A stretch of 64,000 nt of DNA from the NCBI GenBank assembly GCA_013397455.1, contig VYZB01000119.1:2128497-2192496 (forward strand), read 5' to 3'. Source of the stretch: Crotophaga sulcirostris (lineage: Eukaryota > Chordata > Aves > Cuculiformes > Crotophagidae). The notes beneath the pieces are model-generated. The model had not been told where the DNA came from and did not search any database. It was given only the letters and a program-made list of their open reading frames with translations. Below, one piece after another: positions 12,107 through 24,726 of the stretch (the first letter of the stretch is position 1; each line of letters starts with the position of its first letter). The translations under genes were made by a program, and so were the position numbers.

Positions 12107-12208
12107 CCAGAGGACATGTGAGCCTGCATTAAAAAAATAAACAGAAACTTCTTTCTATGGTGGTACTGGGGGAGGTGAGCAGATCTGAAACTCTCGATTA
12201 GAGTGACA
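12107..12208 (+). other. Candidate 5' UTR portion of the peptide-gene start exon
   Basis: The stretch follows a pyrimidine-rich acceptor and runs to the ATG at 12209. It contains a minimal upstream ATG-TGA and an internal donor-like GGGGGAG before GTGAGCA. The start ATG has A at -3, a favourable context. If the acceptor is used, the gene has at least one upstream non-coding exon; the 4134-4212 segment is one candidate. Confidence 0.22.
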
Positions 12209-13379
12209 ATGCTGATAGCCAAGATCTCAGTTTTCCTCTTATTGCTGCATCAGTTGTATCCTTTGCTAGGAGGTAAGAACATGATATTTCTGCACATATA
12301 TGTATTTATATTGCTGAAAATGCAAATAATCTTTTGAGGGAAATATTTTCTTTTTGTGGAGAGGGTCATAAAATGTCCGATATTACAAGAGAGTAGGGAA
12401 ATAAAAGTGGGGGAAAATATGTACATATAATTAGATGGTTTTTACCTCATGTTGTTTTTGTCATTCAGACAATAATTTATTTTAAAATAACTCTTGCTAA
12501 AAATGTTGATTTGTAATTACAGCAGTCTGAGACTGACTGTTTAGTGATGTTTTCAGAACAGGCCTTTCTAGGAATTTCTCTGACACCATACTGACTGGGA
12601 CTGCAGTGGTTTCAACATGGTCTGGTGAAGGGCAGTGGACAAGCCTGCTGCTCTACAGGAAGCATTTTTCTTCCTTTCCTTTCTTGTCCCTTGTGTCCTC
12701 TTCTGCTTTCTATGCTAAGCTACTTTTCTTTCTATGCTGTGGCAGCCTTATTCCATGAGGATACAGAGATTTTCTGAGGCAGGAGAGAAGCCATTTCTTG
12801 GTTCCTTCTTGCTGTGCTGATTGAACCATCATCTGGCCAGCAAAGCTATCCAACCTGCCTGTGGTCTCAATGGTGGACCGATCTCATATGGCCCATTTGG
12901 TGAACTCTATGTCCTTACCAGAGATCTCCTGAAAAGCGAAGCACTTTAAGAAGTTGTTGGCAACATAGTATTGTTTAATCTGCAAATATTTATGCATTCC
13001 TTTTGATACCCTTGGTAACTACCTAATCACCTCACCTACCCCCTTTGTTAATGTGGAAACCCCAGAATGCGCAATATGAGAAAAAATGTTTTATTTAGGT
13101 TCTAATAGGAAGAATTTTCAAAGCAAAATATCTTAATTTACCTCTCCATTTTTTTTTGTGAAATATCAGTCAGTAGGTAATTGTGAGGATGAAAATATTT
13201 GTCATGTTACACAGAAAAATGAACAAATCTGTTTCCACCTCTCATGTTGAAGCAGTTGAATTCTCTTTTTAGGAAAAGATTGGAGTAATGGTAGATGTGC
13301 ATATTTGGGGGATAAAGATGCTGTTCGTTGTTTTGGAAGAAAAATTAAACCGAATAAAACCAATTACCACCTAATCTGA
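12209..13379 (+). CDS. Candidate two-exon gene for a small secreted peptide (56 aa)
   Basis: Coding exon 1 (12209-12272) opens with ATG and encodes a textbook signal peptide: MLIAK, hydrophobic ISVFLLLL, then HQLYPLLG. It ends in phase 1 at a strong donor (GAG before GTAAGA). Exon 2 (13273-13379) follows a good acceptor (TTCTCTTTTTAG), enters in the same phase and reads to TGA. After the signal, residues 22-42 are hydrophilic, with cysteines 30 and 41 and ten residues between them. Next comes Phe42-Gly-Arg-Lys, a classical amidation plus basic cleavage signal, and a short basic tail with an NKT sequon. Inference: a preprohormone giving an amidated peptide of about 20 residues closed by one disulfide. 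The signal-exon/short-exon layout also resembles beta-defensin genes, but the six cysteines are absent. CFGRK also occurs at the ring start of B-type natriuretic peptides, but nothing after it fits, so I treat that as coincidence. I do not recognise the gene. Exon 1 could splice elsewhere. Confidence 0.3.
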
Positions 13380-15608
13380 AGACTGCTCAGATCAATGATG
13401 ACTTGAATGGGCTTTGAATCGAGTCTTAGTGCCCAATTTATAAATATTGTAGCTAGGTCATTTTCTTCAAGAAATATCCTGAGCTAGAGACGGTTCAATT
13501 TTCCACTAGCACATGCCTGTTCAAGATAGTTCCTCAAATAGTAACATACTTACTGACCTAAGACCAGTCTATTTTACTCTGCAAAGGCCACAAGATCAAG
13601 ATCTTGATGGACTTGTCGAAGCCTCCACCAGTTCTGTTTGCTCAGTTTATGTGGCTGAACTTCAATCCAATCCGTTCAATAGCCTGAATAGATCTGTATC
13701 AGTAGAGAAGAGAAAATGAGTTTTACACTATTGAGGTGAAGTAGTATTTACAAGATATTCAATAAGATCTTTCCAAGGCTTAACCTTTCTTCTGGATGGT
13801 AAAATAAATAGGGGTGAAAGTGTATACTGTCAGGCCTGCTCTTTTGTTGCACGCTTTGTCCATTACAGACAATGTATGTCTGTAGGTTCAGTTAAATTTG
13901 TTCCAGTATCCCATACTGAAATACTCACTTGGCACTTCAGAGTCCATGTGGTCTTACACTGGCAATGTTACAGGGGTTAGAGGCCCACTGGAGCTGTACA
14001 AAATAAGTTTTTTTTATTTCATTATATATCTGAGAAGGTTGCTTGTAGGAGGAAATATGAATATGTGTTGAGGTAACTGCACTGGAGGAAGTTTAACTTC
14101 CCTCCTCCCAGCTCCTCTCTCCCCTCGCCCCCAGAGCTAAACTATCCTTGCGATAGGGTGCAGAGAAAGCCTGTAAGTGGCTGTTCAGCACCCGTGAAAA
14201 TTAAATCCTTCTGACTTGGACACCTAAGGATTTTGAAAGAAAATTACACAGACTTGGCATTCAAACACTTTCACTGTTCTTGCCGGTTTTAATCACTATG
14301 AACCAAGCAATCCTCGTTCTAAACCTGAGATTCAAGTGACTTCGTTTCAGGAAGGAAGCCATAAAAGAAATGTACATTTCATGGGAATATTCACAGCTGT
14401 AAGTTGAATGAGGTTTTTTTAAGACAGGATGAGTCCAGATAGATTTAGACACTCAGCGTATCTTTTGGTACGTGAATTCCAAAGAAGGAAAAAAAGAAGT
14501 AATTTTCTTAATAGTTTTGGGACTTGCACAGATGTTTTCCAAAGTGTGTTTCCTAGCATTTCCTCTGAAGTTTTAGAACAGAATCATGTTGAACCTAGCA
14601 TTACTTTCTGGCCATTAGGCGTGGAATCCTTTCCATTATTTCTGCATAGTTTTTGGTTGCCTATTTTAGTTACATATTTACATTGGCAACACCCAGCCTT
14701 CCTAACTTGCCATGTTTTGGAGAGGGCATAGAATACTCACTTTTTGTGGTCTTTGTTACACTTATCAATAGTGCATCCCCGCAACTACTAGTATATCAGC
14801 ACAACTTATATCAATATTTCTTCCCCTGCCCCTTTTTTGATTACTGAAAGTTCTATAGCTTTGTTCTCTATGATATGTTTAACAAATGATGCCTTATATT
14901 GTTCTACAGAATTGTGGGATTCTATGACCATAGGATACTGTTATCATAGCATTATTAGAATACTAGGAATGTCATGAATCTAGACTTGCATTCCTTGGCT
15001 AGTATAGATTTGGTTGTGTTGAATGAAGGAGGTGCTCAATAAACCCATAAAATAACAAAATTTCCCTCATTTTTGTTTGCAGTTGCTGGTAAGATTTGAG
15101 AAAATCTTGAAATACCCTGTCCAAGTGGTATTAATGCAGGCATTTCCTATCAGCAGTCAAAACTTTAAACACCTCTGCCTTGGAGAAAACGTGAATAAAT
15201 TTCTTAAAAATGGGGTTTAACTCGTGGTTCTCTCAAACGAAGCATTAGTCTCTTAGGTCAGCAAAGAGTAAAATTTAAACTTGAACATTGTATCATTATT
15301 CTGCCATCTATCTTTGCATTAAATACTCATGCTGCACTTACCTATATGTACTATGATAGCAATCACAATTAATAGGTGGAATAGTGCATTTATATTATGT
15401 GTGAACATTCCAAGTGTTGGGTGCTCTGGCACTGAACAAGCAGAGCATTTGAACATCTGCGTAACTTCAGGAAAAATGGGCTTGTTTTTTCTTTTAATGA
15501 AATCACCATTCATGGTGCAAGTTCAGAACTGGCTGGAATTATTCTGGTAAGGCATCAGTAAGGTTTTTTGTTGAAGTTTAAAGTCTAAAATCAGTGGGCG
15601 TGGCTACT

Positions 15609-15630
15609 CATATCTTTATCATATCTTTAT
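15609..15630 (+). repeat. 11-bp tandem duplication
   Basis: Two perfect copies of CATATCTTTAT, followed by a diverged third (CTTATTCACATCTTTA). Confidence 0.75.
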
Positions 15631-18600
15631 CTTATTCACATCTTTAATGCACACAGAGAGACTTCATTTGTTAATGCCAGAGTTCTCAATACCTTGCATG
15701 ACTGAATCAATTGTGAGAATCAGAAAAAAGAGATCTTGAATATTTGCTATTTATGATTTAAAATAAATGATTGGGGATGGGTACTCTGACTGGATTAATA
15801 TGCTATTGCATACTTTAGTTATACATTTATTAAAAATGGTTTATGAACTTGAAATAACGCATTCATTCCTGGCTTCCAATGTGGTTTGCCCTACTTAATC
15901 TATTTTGCTTCTCTTCCTTTCCCCCTATCTATTTTCAGATTGACTTTGTCCAATTTTTTTTATAACTATTTTTAGATGTGAATGTCCTTTGTGGTGTATT
16001 TTTAATCATGCTGAGTTGCTACATTATGTTAAAGTCTTATTAACAACTGACATGAACTGAGAATAGTTCATTGTACTGGGCAGTAGAGTGCAGTAACTTA
16101 TGACTTCTTAAAATAACTTTGGCTTCTTGATTTCTCATTTTCAACTTCAGGGAGATTGGAATAAAAAAATTAGGACCTTTAAATCCCTTCTGTTACAACA
16201 TCATAAATCCTTTGCTTATCTGAACTGCATAATTAGCATAGGGTGACGAAGAAGAGGGAGGGCAAAATTTCTAGTACTTGTCCTTGTCCCCCTTTCCACT
16301 TTCATTTGTGAGTCAAGCTGCACGTACAGGTTGAATCTTTTGGGAATCTGGATGGTTACCTAGTGGATACAAGATATACAAGTAGCAGATGCATCACTGA
16401 AACCTGTACCTAGAGAAATGCGCAGGAGACCTTAGTGGGTTGTCCCTGCTGATTGCTGGGCAGGAGAGATGATAAAGATGACTTTTGTTTATGGGGAAAC
16501 TGAGTGCTTCTCATGAACGGTTGACAGATTTCAGTCTACGTGGGGACAGTCTGGAAACAGGAACCTCACTACTACCTTATGTCACTCCTGAGTAATTCAT
16601 GTTTTCTAGCACAACTGTTAGTAAGAAAAAAAACCCAAGAAACTGTCCCCTGTTTCAGGACTATATCTAGGGATTTATGGCTATGAGAAAGCATCAAAGC
16701 TAACCCTCACTTTCATTCTGGCACTCTTCTAATGCATTGTACCCTATGGTTGTTAATATGTGAAAATGATGGCTAATGCTTACTTCTCCTATGAACTCAT
16801 GACCATTTAGGAAAATATTTTTATGGAATCACTTTGGAGGCACCCAGTCTCTGCAGGGTTGTGACGCTGCATTTGTCCCTCGCTTCAGACTCACATGTTT
16901 CACAGCCTTCCTGGTACCTGAAAAGGCTGGGAGGCAGTAGCATGTGCTAGACCTCGCTGCGGTCAGTAATGCTATCTCTAGCTGGCTGAAACTTAAACGT
17001 AGGGAACTCCTTAGAGGTGATGGTAGCAAATGATAATGGAATAAAATTGCCATTGCTGAGAGAAATGCCAAAGAGAAGCACATTACATTCAAAGCTAACA
17101 ATAATCAGCTTATGGCAATATCATTGGCTAATTGTACTTCAGCAGTGAAACAAAATTCTTGAAACAGCCTCCTCAGGATCCTTTACGAACCACACTGGAA
17201 CCTGGGAGCATATTTTCTTCTTGCAACAATGAATTCAGGGAGCTGATTTCCCTGGCCGAGGAGAGCTATGGTGAAGCTGCCTAGGCAGAGTGAATCTCCT
17301 GTGGGTGGTGGCACTAGGCCGAAATAAAGGCCTTGGAGATCTTTCTGTCAGTGCTGCATGGGGACTTACCAGCCTGGCTGTCTCATGTGGAGTGTCACAG
17401 TATGTAGTCTGGTGCCTCAGGCTGTACAAACCAGCATTCCTACAGCTGTTGCCATTATCCATGAGCTTCCTTTCCTTTCCCATAGATTTAGCAAATAACA
17501 TCTCTAAAGATAAGGATCAGGTGAAAATAATTTTTTTTTATCCCTTTATTCTTTTTATTCCCATACCAGAGAGGCTGGTTTTATCTTGCTTTCTGTTTGT
17601 ACTATTAGGTTGGTCTAATCCTTTTCTGTTATCAAGCTGTCCTTCTGTGCACAGATTGTCCCCTCGATTAGTTTTCCACTCAAGAAGAATTAGAGGCACG
17701 TGTGTGAAGGAAAAAAGGGGGCTGTCAGAAAGGTTAAGGAACTGATAAATCTGTCTCCTCCTCATCGGTCCCAGAGTGATGGGGAGATGGAACACCCTGC
17801 ACACTGGACCTTTGCAGCAAACTTCACTCTTACTTTCACTAAGACAAAATGTAAAGATTTTATAATCCTCTTATAAAAGTTTATCTACCACACCACATGC
17901 TTACTCATGGTGTGGTGAGATAAGTGCCATATGTGAGGAAATTGGGTAGAGTTTGGATTTGGAACCTGGAGCACTGTGCTGTGATATGAGGTTGAACAGG
18001 ATTTATTTGCATAAATGCTTCAATTTTGTTATTGACTTGTAGTTTGAGTGAAGAAATAAGAACTTGATAGGTTGTGGCCTAGAGGCTGTATTAGAAATCA
18101 GTTAGTGAATTAATACTCAAAGTGTAGGGAAAGCGTTTCAGTTGATCTACTTAGATATGACTTGCTGTTTTTTTAAAAAGTCCACTGTTAATCTGTGTTT
18201 AGTGATCAAAAAAGCTTAAACTGAGATGTCTAAAAGTGTTTTTCATCTTCGTTTTAACACTGTAATCTTCCAATATATTTTAAAAGTAGAATATATTGTA
18301 TTTAATTTTCTTAGTACAGTCTTAGCTTTGAACTTAGTTGTGGTTAGTTAAGTTAGAGGTTTCAGGGAGGTCTGAGGGCAACAATAGTATCCCATTTGTA
18401 GCTGGAAGACATTTCACTCATAGTTATCACTTTGCCTGTAGGAACCTCAGCAACTTGATCTGGACCCTGATGTGCTTGACGTCCATGCTCTGGGGCACTA
18501 GCTAGTTGCCTCATTAGGGCTGCAACTGATTTGGATCTGTAAGTTTGGGTAAATGGCGTTTCAAGACACTCCAGTTTGAGTAATTGTTGTGTGGCAGTTC

Positions 18601-20650
18601 TCATCTCTTTCTAATGTAGGAAGTGCATGATAGAAGTCTGATTGCTTTGGTGATACTGGAAATTCTCATTGGCTTTCGTAATGCAGCACTTTTGTATAAG
18701 TGGACCTTGGACCTTCGTGTTCTACCCGAAGCACAAGACCTGAGCATAGGCTAGCAACTTCCCATCCTCTTTGTGTAATTTGCATAGAAACAAAATCCAA
18801 GTGCAAGGTCTTCGTAAAAGCCATGATGTGCTCCAACCAATATAGATTTGGCGTATAACACCAGATCATTAAAACAAGGTAAGTATATCAATGCAGCGTG
18901 GTTTGTGTGTTGTAATCCAATCTTTGCCCTGCAAACCTTGGGCAAATTTAGGTGTTATTTTGTTGCAGAATTTACTTGAGAGTCAATACTTTTGCTGAGG
19001 GGATCTTGCTGTTCAACGGCTTGGTTAATATACTGATGTTCTCTTGCATTGTTTCATGGCTACTGATTAAGTCTATTCACTCAGCTTCAGTTAACTGTGG
19101 TTTTTTTCCCAGGTCAGTTCAGAATTCAGGTATAGATTGAGCCAGACAATTAGATCCATATGGTTAGGCACACTGGTTGGCTTCAGCAGCTTTGTTGGTC
19201 AATTTTCAGCACCATGAATACAAAGCAGTGGGAGCCTGCTGGTGAATGTCTTTCTAATAAAATGTACTTGTGCTGTTTCAAGACATTTGGTTGAAAACTA
19301 TACAAAGAGCTTTCTTTGTTACACTGAACTATTCTTGCCTTGTAACTTTTCCAAAGAGTATCTTCACTTTGCAGATATGGAATAAAACAGCTGAGCTGTC
19401 TACTTTCAGTTCCACTGCAGAAAAGTTTGCAAAAGACAGAGTTGAAGTAACTCAGTGTAACAACTGGCAAAGCCAAGCCCAGGGATGACCATTGTAGGGT
19501 TCTTTAACGGGCTTCTGCTACATACTGCTGTGTGTGAATTATTCACCAGCTTACACTTATGAATAAAATACATGCCTCAGGAAGTCCAGCTGGTGTGTGC
19601 CCTTTTATGCTTCCTCCTGTCTTTCCCTTCCTGCCCCCCTCCCCCCCAGTGTTAAGTCTACGTTCATGTTTTCTGTATTTCCTGGCTACGACAAAGTTTG
19701 TGATTTAGTTATAAAATTCTAGGCAGCATCTCCTACACTTGAGCCCATTCAGAAAAAAATACTGCGGTGTTTATTAGCTGTTCAGTAATAACTATGTGCT
19801 TTCTAAGTAGGGATTTTCTGCACTTGCTTGCTGTGTATTATAGAGCACACTTCACAAGTTGCCTATGCTCTTTCACCATAATGGTAGGTGCAGTAGCAGG
19901 AGATGTGAATATTTTGGGTTTTAATGCATTGTAAATTTACTCCCATCTGCAATGCACAGTGTATTTTGGAAATCTTTTTGTACTCTGTTAAAATACTGTT
20001 CATTCTCCTAAAGCATTGTATGTAACATGATGCTCACTTAAAACAAACACTATGACCCCCAAAACCCATAACCCCCCAAGATTAAGTTCAAATAAAAAGT
20101 ACAGCCCCATGCCTCTCACCACCACCATGTTCAAAAGACTTGCAGTATAGTTAAGGGCTGGGGAATCTATCCCTGCCTTTCACATACCCTTGACTTGAAG
20201 TGCCTTTGCTCCAGCGCTGGACCTTTGCTGATTAGAGGTTGCCAAATTTGACTGAAATAATTTGGTTTCTTGTTTATGTCAAAAAGGATAGAATTAGATC
20301 ACAAAACTATTTTGTTTCCCAATGCTTAAAGGATTTAATTGTTACAGAAGGGGGGAAAAAACAGTGCATTGACCTCTTCATGAAACCTGTAATCCTGTTT
20401 CTTCCTCCCCAACAAGAAATATGGCTGGTTTATTTAATAAAACATTCAGCAGATTTTACAAATCTCATTATCTGTAGACAGACGCTGGTTCAGTTATTGT
20501 ATCTGCCGCTGCATTCACTTGGCTCTGCAGGAGTCAGATATGAAGGAGCTGCAACAGACTGAAAACAAACGTAGCCCTTTGTTATGCTTTTAAGTCTTGG
20601 TGAAAGATCTTGGGTGATCAAAGTCACAGGGATGGGCCTTGTAAGTGTAC

Positions 20651-20698
20651 AGTAGCACTAATGACCTAATGTAGCACTAAAGATACTAATGACCTAAT
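20651..20698 (+). repeat. Short tandem duplication
   Basis: AGTAGCACTAATGACCTAAT is followed at once by GTAGCACTAAAG and then ATACTAATGACCTAAT: two copies of one unit, the second expanded by about 9 bases. Confidence 0.75.
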
Positions 20699-22462
20699 CA
20701 GACTGTAGTTCTAACTGACATGCTCAAATTCAAGATTGTATTAGAAGATTTGTTGTGTAATGTATAACTTGGCGGTACATCTCTACACAGCCTTTCATCT
20801 CAAAGGATTGTGAAGTGCAGGGAAAAACGTAGAGTGTTTGTAAGAACTAATAATCTGGCAAGAGACTTCTTAAGGGCATCTTTCCCGAAGACTTTTGGCA
20901 CTTATGTCTGTGTAATTGCCCTTCTGGACTAGCTGAAGCACACTAGGAAGCAGTAGCATCCATAGCCTACGAATGTGCTGGGGAATCCCTGCTTCCTGTC
21001 CCTCCTGTGTTGGGCTTTGCTGGCCATCCAAAATCCTGTTTAGGTTGGCCAATGCAGGACTACGGTCACCAGTTTGTTTGAAAGGCTTAAACTGGTCATC
21101 TGCTGGGTTACTGCTCTGGAATGGAGCAAAACAAAAGTAGGGAAGAAAGTCCACAGCAAATTTCAAAGCACCTTTTCCTCATCCTTTGCCCAATTTGAGT
21201 CTGATTTTAGGCTTTCCATGTGCTCTTTATATTAAACCTAGTACAGACTTTATAAAAAATGAAAAAAATGGTGGAGAAGCAAACTTTCATTAATAAGGGG
21301 TCCAATATCATTGTAATGTGCCCTTCACATATTGTCTAAAAAGTAGAAAACAGTGCAATGGCAGGTTTTCTAGTGAAAAGGAAAAACTTGAATGATCAGT
21401 ATTGTTTTTTTTTCTTAAATTGGTTTCCTCTTCTTGGTATCCATAGAGAGAGCTTTTTCAATCAAATATTACCGACAGCAAAAACATTATCCAGTGTGCA
21501 GACAGATGGCAGGACGATAATTGTTTAGAGGGACAGATGGTAGTTTCTTGTACCCTCTTTCTAGTTTCTGTGTTTTTAAAGCTCAGCAGTTGCATTGTGC
21601 AGCATTCGTGGTGCCATAAAATACCAACCACTTTAAATAACTCTGAACCAGGCTTTCCGAGAGATTTGTTTAAAAGGAGCCAGGCCTATTTAAAACATGA
21701 TCAGCTAAGGATGCCTAGATATTTGACAAAGCAGATTGTAATTTAGAGAAATAGTGCCTGACTTGAAGCTTAAATTCTCAGCAAGTGCAGAGCCCTTCTG
21801 CCTCCTCTCTGTTGGACATAAGAAGGCTGAAATTACAGAAGAGAAAAATTCCTTTTTCTTTAAAAAAAACCCCAAATCTAACAGCACTAAGGAGAGGACA
21901 CCATAGGAATAAAAATAACACATGAGTTGGAGTGATCTGCCCCCGATATTGTTTGTAGAGATGTGCCTGGAATTCCAAGTAAATTTCTCCCACGGACTAC
22001 AGTGAATGTGATTAGATGCATAACATAAAGAATCTTCTACATAAATGGCTTACAATGGAAAACCAAATACTTAGTTGCCCTGTGAATCTGAGGATTACAT
22101 GAAACACCTTTATCCTTCTCTGCAAAAAAATAAGAGATCTTTTCAGGACTAATTTTGTGAAGCACATGGGGATACTTTAGGCTCAATCCTGCATGGTTTA
22201 ACAAACCTTTATCTTGAAATCTTCTGGAGCGCCTCTTCCTCCTCTCTGTTCCCCCTCCCCCCCTTTTTTTTTCTGCATCTCATTCTTAGTAACATAAGCA
22301 AAAGGAAAGAAGAGATATCTGTTCAACAAGATTGCTTTCCAAAGTTAGATTGATGGGGGCAGTTTCAGTATGACTGACCCTCATCTCACAGGGGATCAAG
22401 AGTCTACATCATAAGGTCATGTTTTCTAGTGGACTTCTCTGAGCCACTGCACAGTTCCACAT

Positions 22463-22532
22463 TATACAGTGAAATATTATATATTGAATATACAGTTGAA
22501 TTATATATATGTATATACAGTTGAAATATTTA
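22463..22532 (+). repeat. Degenerate AT-rich tandem repeat, about 3 units
   Basis: TATACAGTGAAATATT, ATATACAGTTGAATTATA and ATATACAGTTGAAATATT recur at intervals of about 25 bases, separated by TA-rich spacers. Confidence 0.65.
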
Positions 22533-24519
22533 CAGGTTTTCTGGGATGGGGATTTCATTTAGAGTTGTATTGTAATGAGAGTTACACTGAAATTGGTACT
22601 TGTAACAGGAACACTACAAAGTTATGAATACAATAATTTTTGCTATAGCAATAACTATAGGTGAGGTGGCTGCATTCCCAGTAATGTTCAGGTGGCTTCA
22701 GGGGTGGTGCTGTTCTTGGGTGGGGAAACAAATTAGGCACCTGTAACTTTCAGTACTGAACCTTCAGGATGCTATGCTATGAGAAACTGTTCAGCCCAAG
22801 TTATCTGAAATGGGAAGGATATAAGCCACTAAAATAATAGTCTCAATATGTTTTAGAAAAACCCTTATATAAACATACTTTGTCAGCCTCCTCTTAAATA
22901 ATTTTATGGAGGATATATGCGGAAAAATACAAATTTTAAATTAACTTCTAGAGAAATGTATGAAAACTGGCCTTTCAGCAGTGAACACAGACCTCTCCAC
23001 TTCTGACCCAAGCAGTGACCCAATCTGGGAAATGAAAAATATACTGGGCAACAGTAGACAAACCAGATAGCTCAGCTTATTTTTTTGGTTTGTTTATTTA
23101 TTTTTTTTATCTTGCATAATCACAATGAACTGCTTGTGAGCAATGTGGAATCTTAGAATTATTTGAAAAGTATATTTTACAAATAATTCCAAATAGGGAA
23201 CGTGCATGAAAAATGCCAAGTGTTCTTAGACAATTCGTAAACAGTAGGAGGCAAAATTCTTTAAATGATTCACTACATATTAGCTCAGTTTTCCTTCTGA
23301 GCTTGGAGCCTGTTGGAGATGAAAATCAGTTATGTTGTTTTTTATTAAACCTTTCTTGTCTTTTTTTTTTCCATACCGTAGTCATGTTGTTTGAGCTATT
23401 AGTGTCAAAATAAACGTGGAGGCAATAAGAACGTTAAGAGACTTTCTTTAAAGTTTAACCTCTTCAGGAGCATCACTGTCTGCACAAACACACATGCAGG
23501 ACCCTGCAACTCTTAAATGGCTAAATTGTGTGGAATTTTCCTTTTAAAACTGTGCTATTCTGATCAATGTGAATTTTGCATACATGAACATTGTACACAT
23601 GATCAAACTGACTGAATGTGGAGGAGTTTAATTTTTATTTTTTTTTTCTAGGGGAGATTGTTGAGTTTAGTATTTGGCATCGCTTTTCTCCCCATTCTTT
23701 TGTGGGGTTCAGCTTTCTGTTCCTCTGACTTCAGTGGGTAGAGATTGGTGTCAGTGCTGAGCACCATCTCTAAATGCCACTTTGCAGTCAGTAGGCTGAG
23801 TCCATTTCTGTTTTATGTATCAGTACAACTGCCATGTTCATCTGAGTGTGCTTGGGCTGTCCAACAGCAGTAACGTAGCTTGGGCTCTCCAGTGGTCTTG
23901 TCCTTCATTTCCACTGCTCCAGTTAGCTTAATGCTTTCCCTTAACTGCTTCTGAACTCTTTCATGATAGCGGATATATAGCCAGTGTCATCTGACAGATT
24001 TTTAGGCATCTCTGTTGTAAACATGTAAGTATTCATTTAATGCTTGAATTGCTTTGCCATCCTCTGTGGCTGTATTTCTCATTCCTTTCTGAAATGATCT
24101 TTCTTCATCCTTGGCTGAGTCTCCTTCCATGCTTTGAGAAAAAGCTTCTTGATATCTAACACTGCCAGCTATACTTCTTCCAAATTTATTTCAGATTCTT
24201 TCCTGATTCATGTGTGGTTTTTTTGCAAGCTCTTTCTTCTTACACTGAGTTGTCTTGATTCACTCTTTTGTATAGCATGTTTATTTTAAACTTGGTTGGA
24301 ACCTGCAGGTCTTCATAAAATCTTAAAAAGAGTGCTTAAAAAATTACAAATGACTTCATTGGTTGGTTGTGTCCCTGGCCTGCGGTAGAGAATTGAGCTG
24401 AACATATCTCAGCCAGTTCTGCTGTCTGGGAGGGAGGTTCCTTCTCCCAGTATTCCCCTCCCCCCAAATGGCAATGTAATCACCACCACCAACAAAAGGA
24501 TTTCTTTGGAAGTTAGCAT

Positions 24520-24726
24520 TTATTTCCTTGTGAAGTAAAGAAGGCAGCAAATGTTACACTGAACAAACAGTCTTGGCTGTGATGGGGTTCGTCGGTGCCA
24601 TGTCCTGGCCATGTCTAACCCACCATAGCTTGATCCTGATGCTGAAGGTGGGATCTGGGCTTTGGGCATCCTCGCTGATGACGGGGTGTTTGATGTGCTC
24701 TTTTTGGTGACCTTGTTGTAACCCAC
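24520..24726 (-). other. Candidate minus-strand terminal coding exon
   Basis: On the minus strand an acceptor (AATTCTACTTCTAG) directly precedes a 68-codon open frame. The frame is rich in Ser, Pro, Lys and Arg and includes GYNKVTKKSTSNTPSS and SASGSSYGGLDMARTW. It ends in a TAA that overlaps AATAAA, a possible polyadenylation signal. Several CpGs survive here (GTTCGTCGG, CTCGCTGATGACGGG on the plus strand), more than in the surroundings. An overlapping frame is also open. No family is recognised; an old processed-gene fragment is equally possible. Confidence 0.18.

Noticed and set aside
13342..13346. CFGRK motif suggesting a natriuretic-peptide gene (approximate position)
   Set aside because: The 17-residue ring, its closing Gly-Leu-Gly-Cys and the conserved core are all missing.
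17290..17745. 151-codon plus-strand open frame with hydrophobic runs
   Set aside because: No recognisable family and no splice context; T-rich composition explains the hydrophobicity.
20785..20830. CTTTCATCTCAAAGGATTGT, reminiscent of an ancient amniote SINE
   Set aside because: Single short match without flanking consensus.
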